This document shows positions 46,200 to 58,725 of a DNA stretch of 64,000 bases, one piece after another. The DNA is from Bimuria novae-zelandiae CBS 107.79. Lineage: Eukaryota > Ascomycota > Dothideomycetes > Pleosporales > Didymosphaeriaceae. The stretch's first letter is position 1. Each line of letters starts with the position of its first letter. The notes beneath the pieces are model-generated. The model saw only the letters and a list, made by a program, of their open reading frames with translations. It was not told the DNA's origin and did not search any database. The stretch spans positions 48,308-112,307 of the forward strand of contig ML976748.1 in NCBI GenBank assembly GCA_010015655.1. The letters are read 5' to 3'. Both the position numbers and the translations under genes were made by a program.

Positions 46200-46860
46200 G
46201 AGCTATATCGACTCTTTAAGTTATTTATAAAAGCAATATTAAATACTTTAAAAAAGATAGGGTCGCAATAGTCTTTCTTTATAATTATATACTCTTAAAT
46301 CTTTTTTTTGATATATAAGCTTTAAGCGGGTAGTACTAAGTCTCCAATACGTGTCGCTATATATTGCGGATAGACTTCACGTAAGCTTGTCTAGGATTAA
46401 TAAGATATAAAGTATATATTACATGCGCGCTTGCTAGATCTAGGCAGGTAAACTATATAAAGAATATAAAATAGCTAATAAGCTTTTAATAAAGCTTTAT
46501 TTAGGCTACGTTAGGTTCCTCTATAAATAGCTTAAGGTAGTTAACTATTATATGTACTTCTATACAGCGGTTAGTAGGTATTATATTATACTTTATAGTT
46601 ACTTTATTATATAGGTATTTTAGAGTAGCTAAAGCTTATTAGTAGAAATATCTTATATAACGCGTATACCTAAAAACCACTTAAGTAAACTAAGTTACTT
46701 TAGTTAGTAGTATTTACTAAGTTTTTACTTAAACTACTTATATAGCTTAGAGTTGCGTGGGTGAAAAGCTATAATAATATTATTAACGTAAATAAATAGG
46801 ATAAGCTAGCTAATTATGTATATATATATAAAATCTAGTATAGGCTAGGCTAGTAAATGG
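46200..46860 (+). mobile_element. Ty1/copia reverse-transcriptase relic
   Basis: At about 46495 the plus strand reads KALFRLR-stop-VPL-stop, which returns to the copia KALYGLRQAPxxW motif if the stops and A/G changes are reversed as RIP. LTRs or ends were not found. Low certainty. Confidence 0.45.
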
Positions 46861-46879
46861 GTTAAGGATTACTAAGCTT

Positions 46880-46903
46880 GGGTTAGGGTTGGGTTAGGGT
46901 TAT
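46880..46903 (+). repeat. Interstitial telomere-like repeat
   Basis: GGGTTAGGGTTGGGTTAGGG, two and a half variant copies of the fungal telomere unit TTAGGG, about 27 bp left of the older gypsy LTR. Very short; may be coincidence. Confidence 0.4.
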
Positions 46904-46929
46904 ACTAGTGTAGGTATAGGTTAGGTTAG

Positions 46930-47425
46930 TGTTACAAGGGCTATACGTACCTAAGCCTGTTCTGGGTAAGGGGAGGATAGGTCAAGGGTAGGATGCCTTG
47001 CGGATATATTTAGTGGTTATAAGCTTAAAATAATAATACTAGGATTTACAAATAATCTAATTCTATAATAAACTATAGAATAACTAACTAGGAGATTTAC
47101 TAATCTATTATAAAAGATACACTTATAGTATATTAAGTTAACTATAAGGAACAGGAAAGGTAGATAAAAATTATTAAAATATATACTATCTATTTTAGCC
47201 TTTACTATTATTAGAGTTATTATTATAGTCTCGCTAAGACCTTAAGGTCCCTAGGACCCTTAAGGTCTTATAGGATCTCACATTATGCGGGACTCTATTA
47301 AGTAGCTACTAACCTAAGCTATTCCGCGCTTCCTTATATTCCTTTACCCTAGTAATTTTACTAATAATAATTCTTTTAGCATAATTATCTAGTTTCTTTA
47401 TTCTTATAGGTTTGTAATTATAATA
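46930..47425 (-). repeat. 3' LTR of older gypsy element (copy 2)
   Basis: Begins TGTTAC and shares long stretches with the 450-bp LTRs of the intact element (for example TTAAGTTAACTATAAGGA and the TAATAATCTAAT region). It is followed by a polypyrimidine run CTATCTCCCCTCTTA at 47426-47440, i.e. a purine tract on the minus strand as expected before a 3' LTR. Contains a GC-rich inverted repeat AAGACCTTAAGG at 47236-47270. Confidence 0.65.
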
Positions 47426-47440
47426 CTATCTCCCCTCTTA

Positions 47441-47998
47441 AGGCTAGTATCCCAATACCTTACTTTATTATATTACTATGCTATTAGTGCGTAAGTTCTA
47501 ACCTCTATAAAGGTGCGTGTCCTAGGGTTTAGAAATAGCGTTAGGTTATAAGTAGTATTAAAAGTTAAAGCTACGTTACTTTATAGATGCTGCCTCTAGG
47601 CAGTGCGCTAGTTAATTTTAGTTATACTAAATATAGCTTATAGATCCCTAAGAAAGATTAGGAGTTTGTTTAGAAAAAAAAGTATAAGAAGCGTCTAAAG
47701 CTTCTTTATGCTAAAGAGTTAGCTACCCGCCTTAAGCGGGAGCTAGTAGAGGTTTAAGAAAAAGGAGCACGCTTATGCTTAGCATAATCTTCGTGTTACT
47801 AACGCAATAGAAGCCTTAGAGAAAGTGGATCTAAAGGGTATAGTTACTACTAATACTCGCAAACTATTGTAACCCGTACCTCTAAAGGCTAACTTAAGCT
47901 AGTTATAGGCTAATCCTTTTTTATTTAACTTTAATTTTTTATATCTTTTAATATTTCTTTCTTCCTCGCTAAATTTTTGTCTATAGGTGTTATTAGTA
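47441..47998 (-). mobile_element. Gypsy copy 2, pol 3' part, left of nested insertions
   Basis: AT-rich remnant between the purine tract and the small LTR element that interrupts it. Its continuation is at 58726-61322. No readable domain is certain in this part. Confidence 0.45.
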
Positions 47999-48002
47999 AT
48001 AA

Positions 48003-48175
48003 TTGTAGCAAAAGGCACCTTGCTAGAGCTTTCTGCGCTAGCTAGGGTTAAGCTAAGCAACTAAGCAGCCAAGCACGCGATTCCCTAAACCTATAAATAG
48101 CTAGTTATTATAGAGCTTCCTCTCCTTAATAAACTTTATTTTTAAGCTCCCTAATTATTATAACTATGCGCTATA
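48003..48175. repeat. Left 173-bp LTR of small nested element
   Basis: Direct repeat of 58554-58725: shared AAGCACGCGAT..CCCTAAAC, TATAAATAGCTAGTTATTAT and AGAGCTTC.TCTCCTTAAT. Starts TGTAG and ends CTATA (CCACA in the other copy, giving TG...CA). ATAA flanks both outer ends as a possible 4-bp target duplication. Confidence 0.75.
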
Positions 48176-50118
48176 GTTATAAGCCTAGTACTTTTATAAT
48201 ATTTTATAATATACTTATTTTATACTAGCTAATAATTATAGTAATAAACTATTTTTTTTATTATCCTAACGCTTACGTCTTAACGCTTATAACTTATAAT
48301 AAAACTAAACTATATAATAATTACTATAAAGCTCTTAGTAAGTAATTAACTTATAATTATAACGTGTTTAATCACTCATCCGCCAAAATCAGTCATCCGC
48401 CAGCCCCACCAAAACGCGTGCGCTTTCTTAACAGCTAGCTTAATAACTACTAAATTAAAGCTATATAAATATATATACAAAAGATTCCTAATTACTTTTA
48501 TATTAAGTCCTATTATGGCCTTGCACGTGGCACTTTAAGCAGGTTAGTGGTGCTCGCTAAGAGCGCTAAGAAGCCTCGGCTCGGACATCTACCTGCTCTA
48601 TCCTATCTGCCTCTGCAGCTAGCAAACGACCTTCTTAGCCTGTGAGCGCCCCTCCTGTAGCAATATACTGCCGTCGCTGTCGCTTCTTCTGCTCTTGACG
48701 GTGGTTGGCCTAACGTAGCTTAGTATTCTCTACTGCAAGCATCGTTACAGAATGTATAGCTATCTTATATCCTTTAACAAGCTAAGCGATTGCCTGGCTA
48801 GTAGGGCTCTATAATTAATAACTAAGGTGGTTATAAATTAGTCGAGCCTGCTACTAGAGCTAAGTAGCTATATATGGTGTCTTTATAGCCTAGCGTCCCT
48901 TAGCTTCTTACGCTAGTGGAGACGACGTTTAGATAATAATAGTAAGCTATAATAAAACGCAATTAAGATAGTATAGAATAAAGTCTACTACTTTAAAACT
49001 ACTTTTAATTATTTACTCTATATACAGCGTAGGTCTAATATATATATAGATAGTAAGAAAATCTTACTTATTAACGTGGAAGATGTGACTGCGCGCAAGC
49101 TTAGACACCTTATATTTATAAGCTCGCTTAAAAGGCGGGAAGCAGCTAATATTTAGAGGCTAAAGTAGATAGAAGCTATAAGCTAGCATGTAGAGACTAA
49201 TAATCTTATACTCTATATAGTATTAATTAAACTTAGGCGTTATATAGCTACTATAGCTATTTAGGATAAGCAGGCGATACACTTCTACTATACGTAACGT
49301 AGTCTAACTATTAAAGTGCTTAAGCTAGGCTAAACTAAGCTTATTAGTAGTCTAGCTATTATCGCTTACTGTAAGCGTCTAATCGTCAGGGATAGCGTAA
49401 TACTAGCTAGCTTAGTATAGCTTTCTTAGTATAATAATATATAGTAAAAGCACCTAGCTAGATGCGTTAATGCACTTAATTATTATAACTTAGTTATAAT
49501 TACCTAGCTAAATAGTAATAGCTTAACTAACTATTATAGAGCTTATAACAACCTTAGACGTAGTAGCAGCGATTCCTATTATAAAGCTTATTTTATTAAA
49601 GTTATAAGTATCTTAATTTAGTATCCTATACGTCTAACGCGTGTTGTCTACTAGCTTAAACTAGGCGTTAAACTTAACTAGATCCTAACAAAGAGCGCGC
49701 TGGGAGTGCAGCTTCCTGTCCTACTTTGTCTAGAGCTCTGCCTGGCTCTTAATCTAGCGCGACACCTAGTATTTGCCTACTAGCGTGGGAGGAGGATCCT
49801 GGCCACGAGCTTAAAACAGGACGTCTGCTATTTAACGCACATTAATTATATAGGGCGGGAAACCTTGTTAGTTAAGGTCTAGGATCTAGTAAATAAGAGA
49901 ATACTCTTTAATAAGTAATAGCTTGCGTTTCTTTGCGTTAGTAGTAGCTTAAGGGAGGGCGCTAGCGAGACAATTGTAGAGCGTTAATTAAGGCGCGCTG
50001 TATAAGGCTAAGACGCGATAAATAGATAGATATTTATATTTTTAAAGAATAAAGGTAGCTAGAGCTAATCTGCCTTCTTTTTAACCTAATTGAAGCTGTT
50101 GTGGTGGTGGTAGAGACA

Positions 50119-50568
50119 TGTTATGAGGCTCTCACACCTTGTTCCGATCTGGGTTAGGGCGGTAAGGTTTCGTGGTGCTTCACGGATTATTTAATAGTAT
50201 AAGTTGATGCGATACTTAGCGCGAGGCTAGATAATCTAATCTTATAATAAAATAAGATAACTATTAGTTTATATAGGAGAACGTACTCGCATAGAAGATA
50301 TATAAGTTAACTATAAGGAGTATAACATAGGAAACCGTCCTGTTATATATATCCTCCTTGTCCCATAGAATCCCACGATGTCCCATAGCCTGGGACCGTG
50401 GGATCCCATGGGATTCCTTAGGACACCACGTGACCTGAGTCACGTGGTCCCACGGTTGTCCCATGGTCTTGGCATCTGGGACAGCCTGGGACATTACGTA
50501 AGCCCGAGGTGGGGCCCGGATGCCGTCATAAGGCTCTCCGTCCCACCGTCGACTTCTAGACCGTAATA
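50119..50568 (-). repeat. 3' LTR of intact gypsy element
   Basis: Begins TGTTAT, ends TAATA (TAACA in the other copy), 450 bp. The right half (50340-50568) is GC-rich and almost unmutated, with TGTCCCAT repeats and a perfect 10-bp inverted repeat ACCACGTGAC/GTCACGTGGT at 50425-50448. Confidence 0.92.
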
Positions 50569-50589
50569 CTATCCTCCTCCTTCCTCTGC
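50569..50589 (-). other. Polypurine tract
   Basis: CTATCCTCCTCCTTCCTCTG on the plus strand, purine on the minus strand, immediately next to the 3' LTR: the primer site for plus-strand DNA synthesis. It fixes the element's orientation. Confidence 0.85.
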
Positions 50590-53500
50590 ATGTCCTTATG
50601 TAGTAGCTAATATCCTTTTAGAGTACCCTCTATCGTCGTTCTGTTAGAGATTAAATAAATTTAATTAATTAGACTACTATAATGTTCTGTAAATACTACG
50701 TAAAGAAGGGCTTAACCTATAAGCTATCTTCTCTTAAAACGTAGTATAGTAACTATTATAAGAATAGCGTTGCGAAGTATAAGCTAGTAGAACCTATAGT
50801 TCTAAACTTTTCCTTAATTAATTCTAAGGTGGATAGGCTTAAGCGCCTAGAAAAGGTAATAGTAGCTAAGGAAGAGGTAGCTATAGTAGCCTTTTAGGCT
50901 ACTTATAGTAAAAGAAAAAGGCTACTAAAGTAAAAGCGCTTACTTAAGAAGCGTAAAGGAAAGCTTTTTATTAACTTAATAAAATTTATTAAGAAGATTA
51001 AACGTCTTAAAGGGATAGAATTATTAGGCTAGGATATTACTTAGCTAAAAGGGGGTCTTATACCTAGCTCTCTTAGCTTAGACTAGTCTGTCTATCCTCC
51101 GCCTTTTAACCCTAATAATCTTAAACCTTTAGTTTTAGCTTCTTTAGATACTCCTAGTGGAACTTCTCTAAGGTCTCTTTATAGTTAGTAAGGTTCCCTA
51201 CTAGCTCTTATATATTATAGCTTTCTAGCTATCCTTCTTATTTTACTAGGTACTTGTGCTAACGTCCGATCTTCTATAAATCCCTAATTACTTTAACCTT
51301 ATACTCCTTATTCTTAAGTTTAAGTTGTATTTCTAGTTCTGCGTTTGGTGGTGCTGGTTCTAATAATAATTTATAAAAGACTAGGTAGATACGTGTATTT
51401 ATAGGTAGCTGTAATTTAAAATTTACTAGTTCCCTAACCTCTTAGATTTTAAATAGTTCTTTTTAAAGGTTATTTAGTTTTTTGCTTAGCCTTATTATCT
51501 TAAAATTTTTTCGCGAAAGGAGGACTCTATCCCCCTCCTTAAAGGTTAGTCCCTTAATCCTTTTCTTATTTACCTATTTTGCTATTTACTTATTACGTCG
51601 CGCGATATTCTAGCGTAGCGTCTTGTATAAATCCTGTATAAGTTTGGCTTTATTAGCTACGTTCTTTGTAGTGCTTTAGATATCTAATAGGTCCTGGTAA
51701 GTCGTAGGCTCACACCTGTAATTAGCGTAGTATAGTAAGTATCCTGTAGTCGCCGATCTTGCGCTATTATATACTAGCTAGGCTATTAGTAATAGCTTAA
51801 CCTAATTGTCTTAGAGTTTATTTATATATATCCGGAGGTATTGCTCTAGCGTTTAGTTAGTACGTTTTATTTAGCTATCTATTTTAGAATAGAAGCTCGT
51901 TGTGAGCTTATGCTTAATCCCTAATTTAGCCGTAAACGTGGTCTAATATAATAATGTGAATATCTTAGCCCTATCTATAATAAACTTGTCAAGTCGTTTA
52001 ATCTATAATATTAGTTCTTATTCTACTATATAGGCTAGTTCTTCTGCTAATATAGCTTTCCTAATTAGCACGAACCTTAACTCCTTAGTAAGCTAATAGA
52101 TTATAACTAAAATTAAGTTATAGGAGTTCTTATTCCCTAGTGCCAGTAATGCTAGTAGCTTTACGATAAAGTCCATAGTTACACTAAACTATGGCCTTAG
52201 GGGCGGCTGCAGCAGCTATAAAAGGCTATAGGGCCTATATCTCTTAGGCTTATTCTTATAATAGGCTAAATAGTTGCCTAGTACCTTCTATACTACCTAG
52301 CGTAGCCTAGAAATAGTATATTCGTTCGCGATTTAACGCGTTATTTTAGTAATTCCTTGGTGCCCCTAGTCCTTATTTCCGTGTAGCTTCTAAATTAGCA
52401 ACAGAGCTATTTACTTATTAATTTAAATATAGTTTTAATAGTCTCGTGCCGTTATTCTTATAGCTTAGTAAAGGTTATACGCTTAGCGATCCTTATTTAT
52501 AAGCTTATTATAATTTTATATTCTATCTATAGCTAGTTTATAGTAGGTAAAGTCTACGCGTCGTACTTCCAGTGCTAGCGCGAGTTATATCTTATTATAA
52601 TAAAGGGTTCTATCCTTTGCCTTAGTTAGGATTACAACGTAGTTACCTCTATTATCCTCTTTTACAAGATCTAATTATTTACTAAGTGCATTTACTATAG
52701 CGTTTACGTTCCCTAGTAGATATATAATACGAAAGTTAAACTCTACTATCTATTTAGACTATTTAGCCTATTATTAATTAAGCTTCTTGGTCGTTATAAA
52801 GCGTGTTAGATTAAGGTAATTAAAGAATACCTTTATCTAATACTTAGCTCCTTTAAGCTATGCTTCTTATTACTTAAAATAGTTAATAATTACTAGTAGT
52901 TCTTTATTATAGATCTTATAATTAAGCTCTATTCCTAAAAGCTTTCTTGCGTAGTAGAAGACTAGTCTCCACTTCTTATCGTCGCATTCCTATAGTAGTA
53001 CGGCCCCTATCGCATAGTCGGATGCGTCTGTATAGATACGATGTCGCCGCTCTAGATCGTATATCTATAGTAGGGGTGCCATTAGAAATAGGCGCTTTAG
53101 CTATTTAAAAGCTTTCTTCTCTACCTCTTATAAAGGTTACTATTTTCCTATCTTTATAAGTTCCGTTAGTGGAGCGGTGACCTTTAAGTAGTCTCTAATA
53201 AATTTGCGATAGAAGTTAGTAAAGCCTAAAAAGGATTAAATATCCTTTACTAATTTAGGTAGTAGCTATTCTTCTATTATCGTAATTTTCTTTAGATCTA
53301 TCTTAACACCTTCCTGAGATATCACAAATCCCAGATATTCCGTTTCCGTAATATAGAATTTATATTTCTTAGGGTGTAGGAGCAATCTGTGCTCCTATAA
53401 CTTTTACAACACCTTGCGAACATATTCCTTATATTCTTCTAGTGTTCCGCTTAAGTATATTAATATGTCGTCGAGGTATGCCGTGCAGAATACGTCTAAG

Positions 53501-56500
53501 TATTTATATAATACTTAATTTATTAGCTTCTAAAATGTTACTAGTGCATTAGTTAGCCCTATTAGTATAATTATATACTTAAAAAGCCTATATTGCGTAT
53601 AGAAAGCTGTCTTCTATTCGTAGCCTTTTATAATTTAAATCTTATAGAATCTATCCTAAATGTTAAATTTTGTAAACCACTTAGCTCCTCGGAGTCGATC
53701 CATAAGCTCTATTATTAGTAGTAATAAGTAGCAGTTTTTAACTATAATAGTATTTAACTATCTATAATTTATATAGAGTCGCAGCCTGCCATCTTTCTTA
53801 TAAATAAAAAGTATAGGGAAGGCCGCAAGGCTCTAACTAAGTCTTTACTTCCCTAAGCGTAGATTCTTCTATATTAGCTCTTTTAACTCTTTTTCTTATT
53901 TATAGGTAAGGGGCCTTAGGCGTTCTAGCTATAGCTTAGCTTCTTCTACTAGTAGTATCTCGTGATCTTACTCCTTATGTTTAGGCAGGACAGTCTCGTC
54001 GTACTCTTTAAATAGGTCTACGAATTTCTTATATTCTTCTAACAGACCTAGGTCTTTAGGAACTATCTTAGTTTCCCTAACCTATATATAATGCACTTAT
54101 TCTAGGTATTATTATAAAATCCTATCTATCTTGCATACTAATATCTCTTATATCTTAGATAGTTAGTTCCCTTTTCTTGCCTAAGGTTAAGGGGTTTCCT
54201 TTTTACCTAGACTCGTCTAAGCTATCGCTAGCGGGTTCCGGGGAAGAATCGTTTATTTAATCTAGTCTATTTATAGATTATATTATTCTAACTATTTGTA
54301 TTCTATAATAGCTTCGATGTCTCCTATCTTTATAATAGTAAAGACGTGTTAGCTCTCTAGGCCTTCTATGTTAACTTATACAGGCACTATTTTAAGGCAA
54401 AGCTAACTATTACTATATCCTTATAACTAGGTCCTGTTTGCAAGTCCTATTTATAGTAGCGTTCTTTTATTACGATATAGTATATTATATTTTTTAACTA
54501 CTTAAGGGGTAATCAGACACGCGTCTACCCTTAGGTTAATAAGTACTATAATATAATATCCGTACACTGTAATATCCTTAATTAAGCGTTTCTTAACTTG
54601 GCAAGTGTCAACTTAATAAGCTATAATAATTATACTATTACTAGTATAGCTTGTTACCTAGTAATAATCTAGTTTTTTAAGTCCTTAGAGTCCTTAGACT
54701 TGTTTTGGCCCTCCTGTAAGGCTTCTGCCTCTTAGATCTAACCCTTAAGTCAGGCTAGCTTTAAGACTTCTTTAACCTTATACTACTTATATTATTATTA
54801 ATACAGCGCATAGGTCTCTCTAATCCTATTAGATTTATATACTCCCTAATTCCTGTGTTGTAGGCAGTTTAGAGTAAGGCACTTATTCTAGGCTAATATA
54901 TTATGCCCTAAGTAGCTATTAGAGGAAGCTACTTCCTCTTATAGGCTTAGGTGCGCAAAGCACTATAGGTTATATTAGTCTTATCTAATTATTAGGTAGT
55001 CCGCGTCTCTTCCTAGCTATATATTTCTTATTATTATACTAGTATCGCGGGGGTCTAGGCCCTAAGGGAACTAGCCTGTCTTAAACTTTTATTACCTGTG
55101 TATTTCGTAGGTAACGTTAAAGCATTAGTACTAGCCGTTCTATTTATAATACTTAACCTAATAGGCTAAAAAGTATTTATAGTAGTTATTAGATACCCTG
55201 CACTAGTCTTTCCTAAGTCTATAGTATTCTAAGCCTCCTAGAAAGTAAGAGGCTTTAACTCTAGCCTTAGAGTGCTATCAGTATCCTTTTCGTATATATT
55301 ACCACCACTTAGCATGTGCATGTTATTCTTGTATCGTGACCTAGCGTAGGTACTACTTTAGGGGTCCTTATAACTTTTTAGTAAGCTAATAAGCGTCCTA
55401 TGCATATAGTCCTTAGATAATTACTTTTGCCTCGCACTAAGATAAGTAATATAACATGTTATTATATATCTAGTAGGTATTATCTACTAATTATTAAAAG
55501 ATCTAGTATTTATAAAGGATCTTTCGTCCTGCTTCCTATTCTTATATTAGTTTAAGGATCTCTTGCGTAAGATCTACTTCCTTCACTTCTACTAGCGTAA
55601 GGGTAGCTATAGCTACTCGTAGGAGGTTAGTCGTATAGGCCTTAATCTCTTAACTTTCGTAGTTTTTAGCAAAGTAGCCTTATTTACTATATTAGATGCA
55701 GGTCTTATCCTTAAACTTTTGTTCTCGCTCTTCTTATGAGATGCTACTCTTACCCTAGTAACTTTTCTTTAGTCTATATAATTGTTTGCCATTTTTCTTC
55801 TTGTACTATCGGGCTTTATTAGTTATAATAATATCTCTATCCTAATCTCTTCTGGCGGGTCTAGCGTTGTTTTCTTTTCTAGAGAGTAGTTAAGTGCCAT
55901 GCTGTTTCTCTAGCTTTCGCTTGTATAGGTAATTGTCTACTTTAATAGCGTTATTAATAAGCTTTTTTAGGTTGTCTGCTTTTCCTTAGTGGACTAGTTT
56001 GTCTTCAACTAATTCCTTTAGTCTATTATAGTAGGCGATTATAAGCGGGGCTTCTCCCTATCTATTAAGTTCTACTATAATTTATTTAAACTTTAATATA
56101 TAGAGTACTGTAGATCTTTCTTAACGCAGGCGTTAGAGGCGTATTTTTACTTAATATCTTTTATTAATAGTGCTAAATATTCCCTTCACGGCCTTATAAA
56201 AGGATTTCTAGTCCTTAAAGGCGTCCTTAGTAGCGTCTAAAATATAATCCTCTAGTTTACTATATTTAAGGAAGTTATTAATTATTAGTTTAGCCTATAT
56301 AGCTACTTTATCCTACATATTTATGCAAGTAACTAGGATCTTATCCTATTCTATATTAAACCTTCCTAGGTTATAGCAGATAAATAGTTCTATCTAGGTT
56401 AGGAACGTTCCTAGATAACCTTTTCTAGTATAGGGTTTAGGTTTTAGGACCTTTAGTTAATACTTCGCATCTTCCTACTTGCTTATCTTTTTACCTATAC

Positions 56501-56633
56501 GGTTAATAATTTCTTAGAGCTAGGTAATTTAAGCCCCTTACTTAGTAATTACTTCTTATAGTATTTTTTCCCTAGGCGCCGAGGCTACTAGGGTTAAGCT
56601 AGGTTCTGCTATTATATTATAGGGTAGTTAAAG

Positions 56634-57083
56634 TGTTATAAGGCTCTTATACCTTATTCTAATTTAAGTTAAGGCGGTAAGGTTTCGTAGTGCTTTATAA
56701 ATTATTTAATAGTATAAGTTAATGCGACACTTAGCGCGAGGCTAGATAATTTAATCTTATAATAAAGTAAGATAACTATTAGTCTATATAGGAGAACGTA
56801 CTCGCACAGAAGATATATAAGTTAACTATAAGGAGCATAACATAAGAAACCGTCCTGTTATATATATCCTCCTTGTCCTATAGAATCCCACGATGTCCCA
56901 TAGCCTGGGACCGTAGGATCCCATGGGATTCCTTAGGACACCACGTGACCCGAGTCACGTGGTCCCACGGTTGTCCCATGGTCTTGGCATCTGGGACAGC
57001 CTGGGACATTACGTAAGCCCGAGGTGGGGCCCGGATGCCGTCATAAGGCTCTCCGTCCCACCGTCGACTTCTGGACCGTAACA
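56634..57083 (-). repeat. 5' LTR of intact gypsy element
   Basis: 450 bp, from TGTTAT to TAACA, colinear with the left copy and differing mainly by C/T and A/G transitions. The GC-rich hairpin half is again preserved (ACCACGTGAC, CCGA, GTCACGTGGT). Confidence 0.92.
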
Positions 57084-57167
57084 AGACATGTTGGTGGATA
57101 GAGACGCGTTGATTTTGGTAGGGCTAGTGGATAACTGATTTTAGCGGATGAGTGATTAAACACGTTA

Positions 57168-58553
57168 ACTTATTTTTACCTTAGTACGCGTAGCTTAAGT
57201 ACCACGTAAAGGCTTAAAGAATATAGAGTTATATTAATTTTAAGGCTTTTAAGTAGATAAATATATATAACTAGGCTCTAGAGCTACTAAATATAAATAC
57301 TAAGGGCAAGCCCCGTATATAATAGCTTAAGTACTATAAGCTAGAGTTTACTATTTATAATTAGCTTATAATAAAGCTTTAGGCACTCTAAAACTAGGTC
57401 TATACTATAATTAATTTATAAAGGCTAGAGTTTATAATACTATAATTAAGTAAGTAGTAGACGCTATAGGCGCTAATTAAAGAACTTAAAAATAATCTTT
57501 ATCTAAGCGATAATAATTAGAAAGAGCAGGTACGACATATATACAGAGAGGTTACCCTACGCCTATAGAGTAGCAGGACAACAAACATAACTAAATGGCT
57601 ATCCGAATGGAACCGCGCACACGCCAACGCTATACTCTTAGATTTCTTAAAGATAAAGGGTACGCTACTAATAAAGGATTTCCTACGCTTAGTATCACGA
57701 TATAACTATAAGTAGGCTTAGAGAGAGCTTAATAACCTATCGCGACTAAGCGCTGTAGTAACTCTATCTCTAGAAGGATACGCTCGCTAGCTCGCGCAGC
57801 TTAACTAAATAACTAAGCACGCAGGTATATACGCTACGCTTAAAGGGCGTACTTTTAATATAAGCTATAAGTACCTATATAGAGCAAATAGCTAGTATTA
57901 ATAGAAGCCTATAGAGTGTAACCGCCTTTAGTACGCGCTCTAAGGAAAAGCATTTTATAAATTTTATAATAAACTTATAAGTAAGGAGATTAGTAAAATT
58001 AAAAGCTAGATTTAAAAGGATTAGTAAAAGGTGTTATTAACTAAGCTTAAATATAAAAAGTAAGTAGTAAACTCTCCTTTAGTCTTTCTAGGGAATATTA
58101 AAGTATAGATTATAGTAAGTCTATAAGTAAGTAAGCTTTTACTAGCTAGGCGCTATAATCTTATAGCTACTTATTTTTTTTATCTACGCAGGTACTCGCA
58201 CGTGTCACGTTATAAGTAAATAATTACCTTTAAATATTTATTAAAGCTCTATAGTAAAAGTACGCTACTTCTTTTATTTTTTTTATTTTTCTATATAAGT
58301 ACTCGCGCGGGTCACGTTGCAAGTAAATAGTTACTATTAAATATTTATTAAAGCTTTATAGTAAAAGTACGCTACTTCTTTTCTTCTTTACCTTTCTCCT
58401 AGAACTATATATAAACTAGCTACTTAGACTAATTACCTAGCAAGCTAAGGATCTAAGCTAGACGCTTTTTAAGCTTTACGTATAAGTTTACTACCTTTTA
58501 TACTTTAAGTTACTATTTAGCTTATCTTACTACGCTTTATAAGCTAAAGAGTA
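57168..58553. mobile_element. Interior of the small LTR element
   Basis: With 48176-48361 this is about 1.57 kb of interior once nested insertions are removed. No reverse transcriptase is seen, so the element may be a non-autonomous or deleted LTR element. Confidence 0.5.
58172..58385. repeat. Tandem duplication, two copies at 107-bp spacing
   Basis: TACTCGC, GTCACGTT, AAGTAAATA, AAATATTTATTAAAGCT and ATAGTAAAAGTACGCTACTT recur in the same order 107 bp apart, with poly-T runs between. Confidence 0.8.
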
Positions 58554-58725
58554 TATTATAAAAAACACTTTATTAGAGCTTTTTACGCTAGCTAAAGTTA
58601 AGCTAAGTAGCTAAGTAGCTAAGCACGCGATCCCCTAAACTTATAAATAGCTAGTTATTATAGAGCTTCTTCTCCTTAATAGACTTTGTTTTTGAGCTCC
58701 CTAATCGTTATGACTGTGCGCCACA
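58554..58725. repeat. Right 172-bp LTR of small nested element
   Basis: Partner of 48003-48175; ends GTGCGCCACA. Followed by ATAA. Confidence 0.75.

Larger units (their letters stand above)
50119..57083 (-). mobile_element. Complete Ty3/gypsy (chromovirus-type) LTR retrotransposon, RIP-mutated
   Basis: 6,965 bp between two direct 450-bp LTRs, flanked by the 5-bp target duplication AGACA (50114-50118 and 57084-57088). Minus-strand orientation is shown by the polypurine tract next to the left LTR and by domain order. Right to left: a gag zinc-knuckle remnant near 55650-55700 (C-x2-x.YSK.GYFAKN), reverse transcriptase near 53.1-53.9 kb with [10 protein letters not shown] at about 53466, RNase H/integrase-like sequence at 51.5-53 kb, and a chromodomain-like segment near 51215-51290. 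Stops are everywhere, so it is inactive. No autonomous coding capacity remains. Confidence 0.92.
48362..57165. mobile_element. TIR DNA transposon, split by the intact gypsy element
   Basis: Left end 48362 reads ACGTGTTTAATCACTCATCC; its reverse complement closes the element at 57165, with similarity extending over about 60 bp (AAAATCAG, CCCTACCAAAA). TA flanks both ends (48360-48361, 57166-57167). Without the gypsy insertion (50119-57083 and one target copy) the element is about 1.84 kb, in the Tc1/pogo size range. The transposase is too mutated to classify, although a low-mutation segment lies at 49680-49860. Confidence 0.75.
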
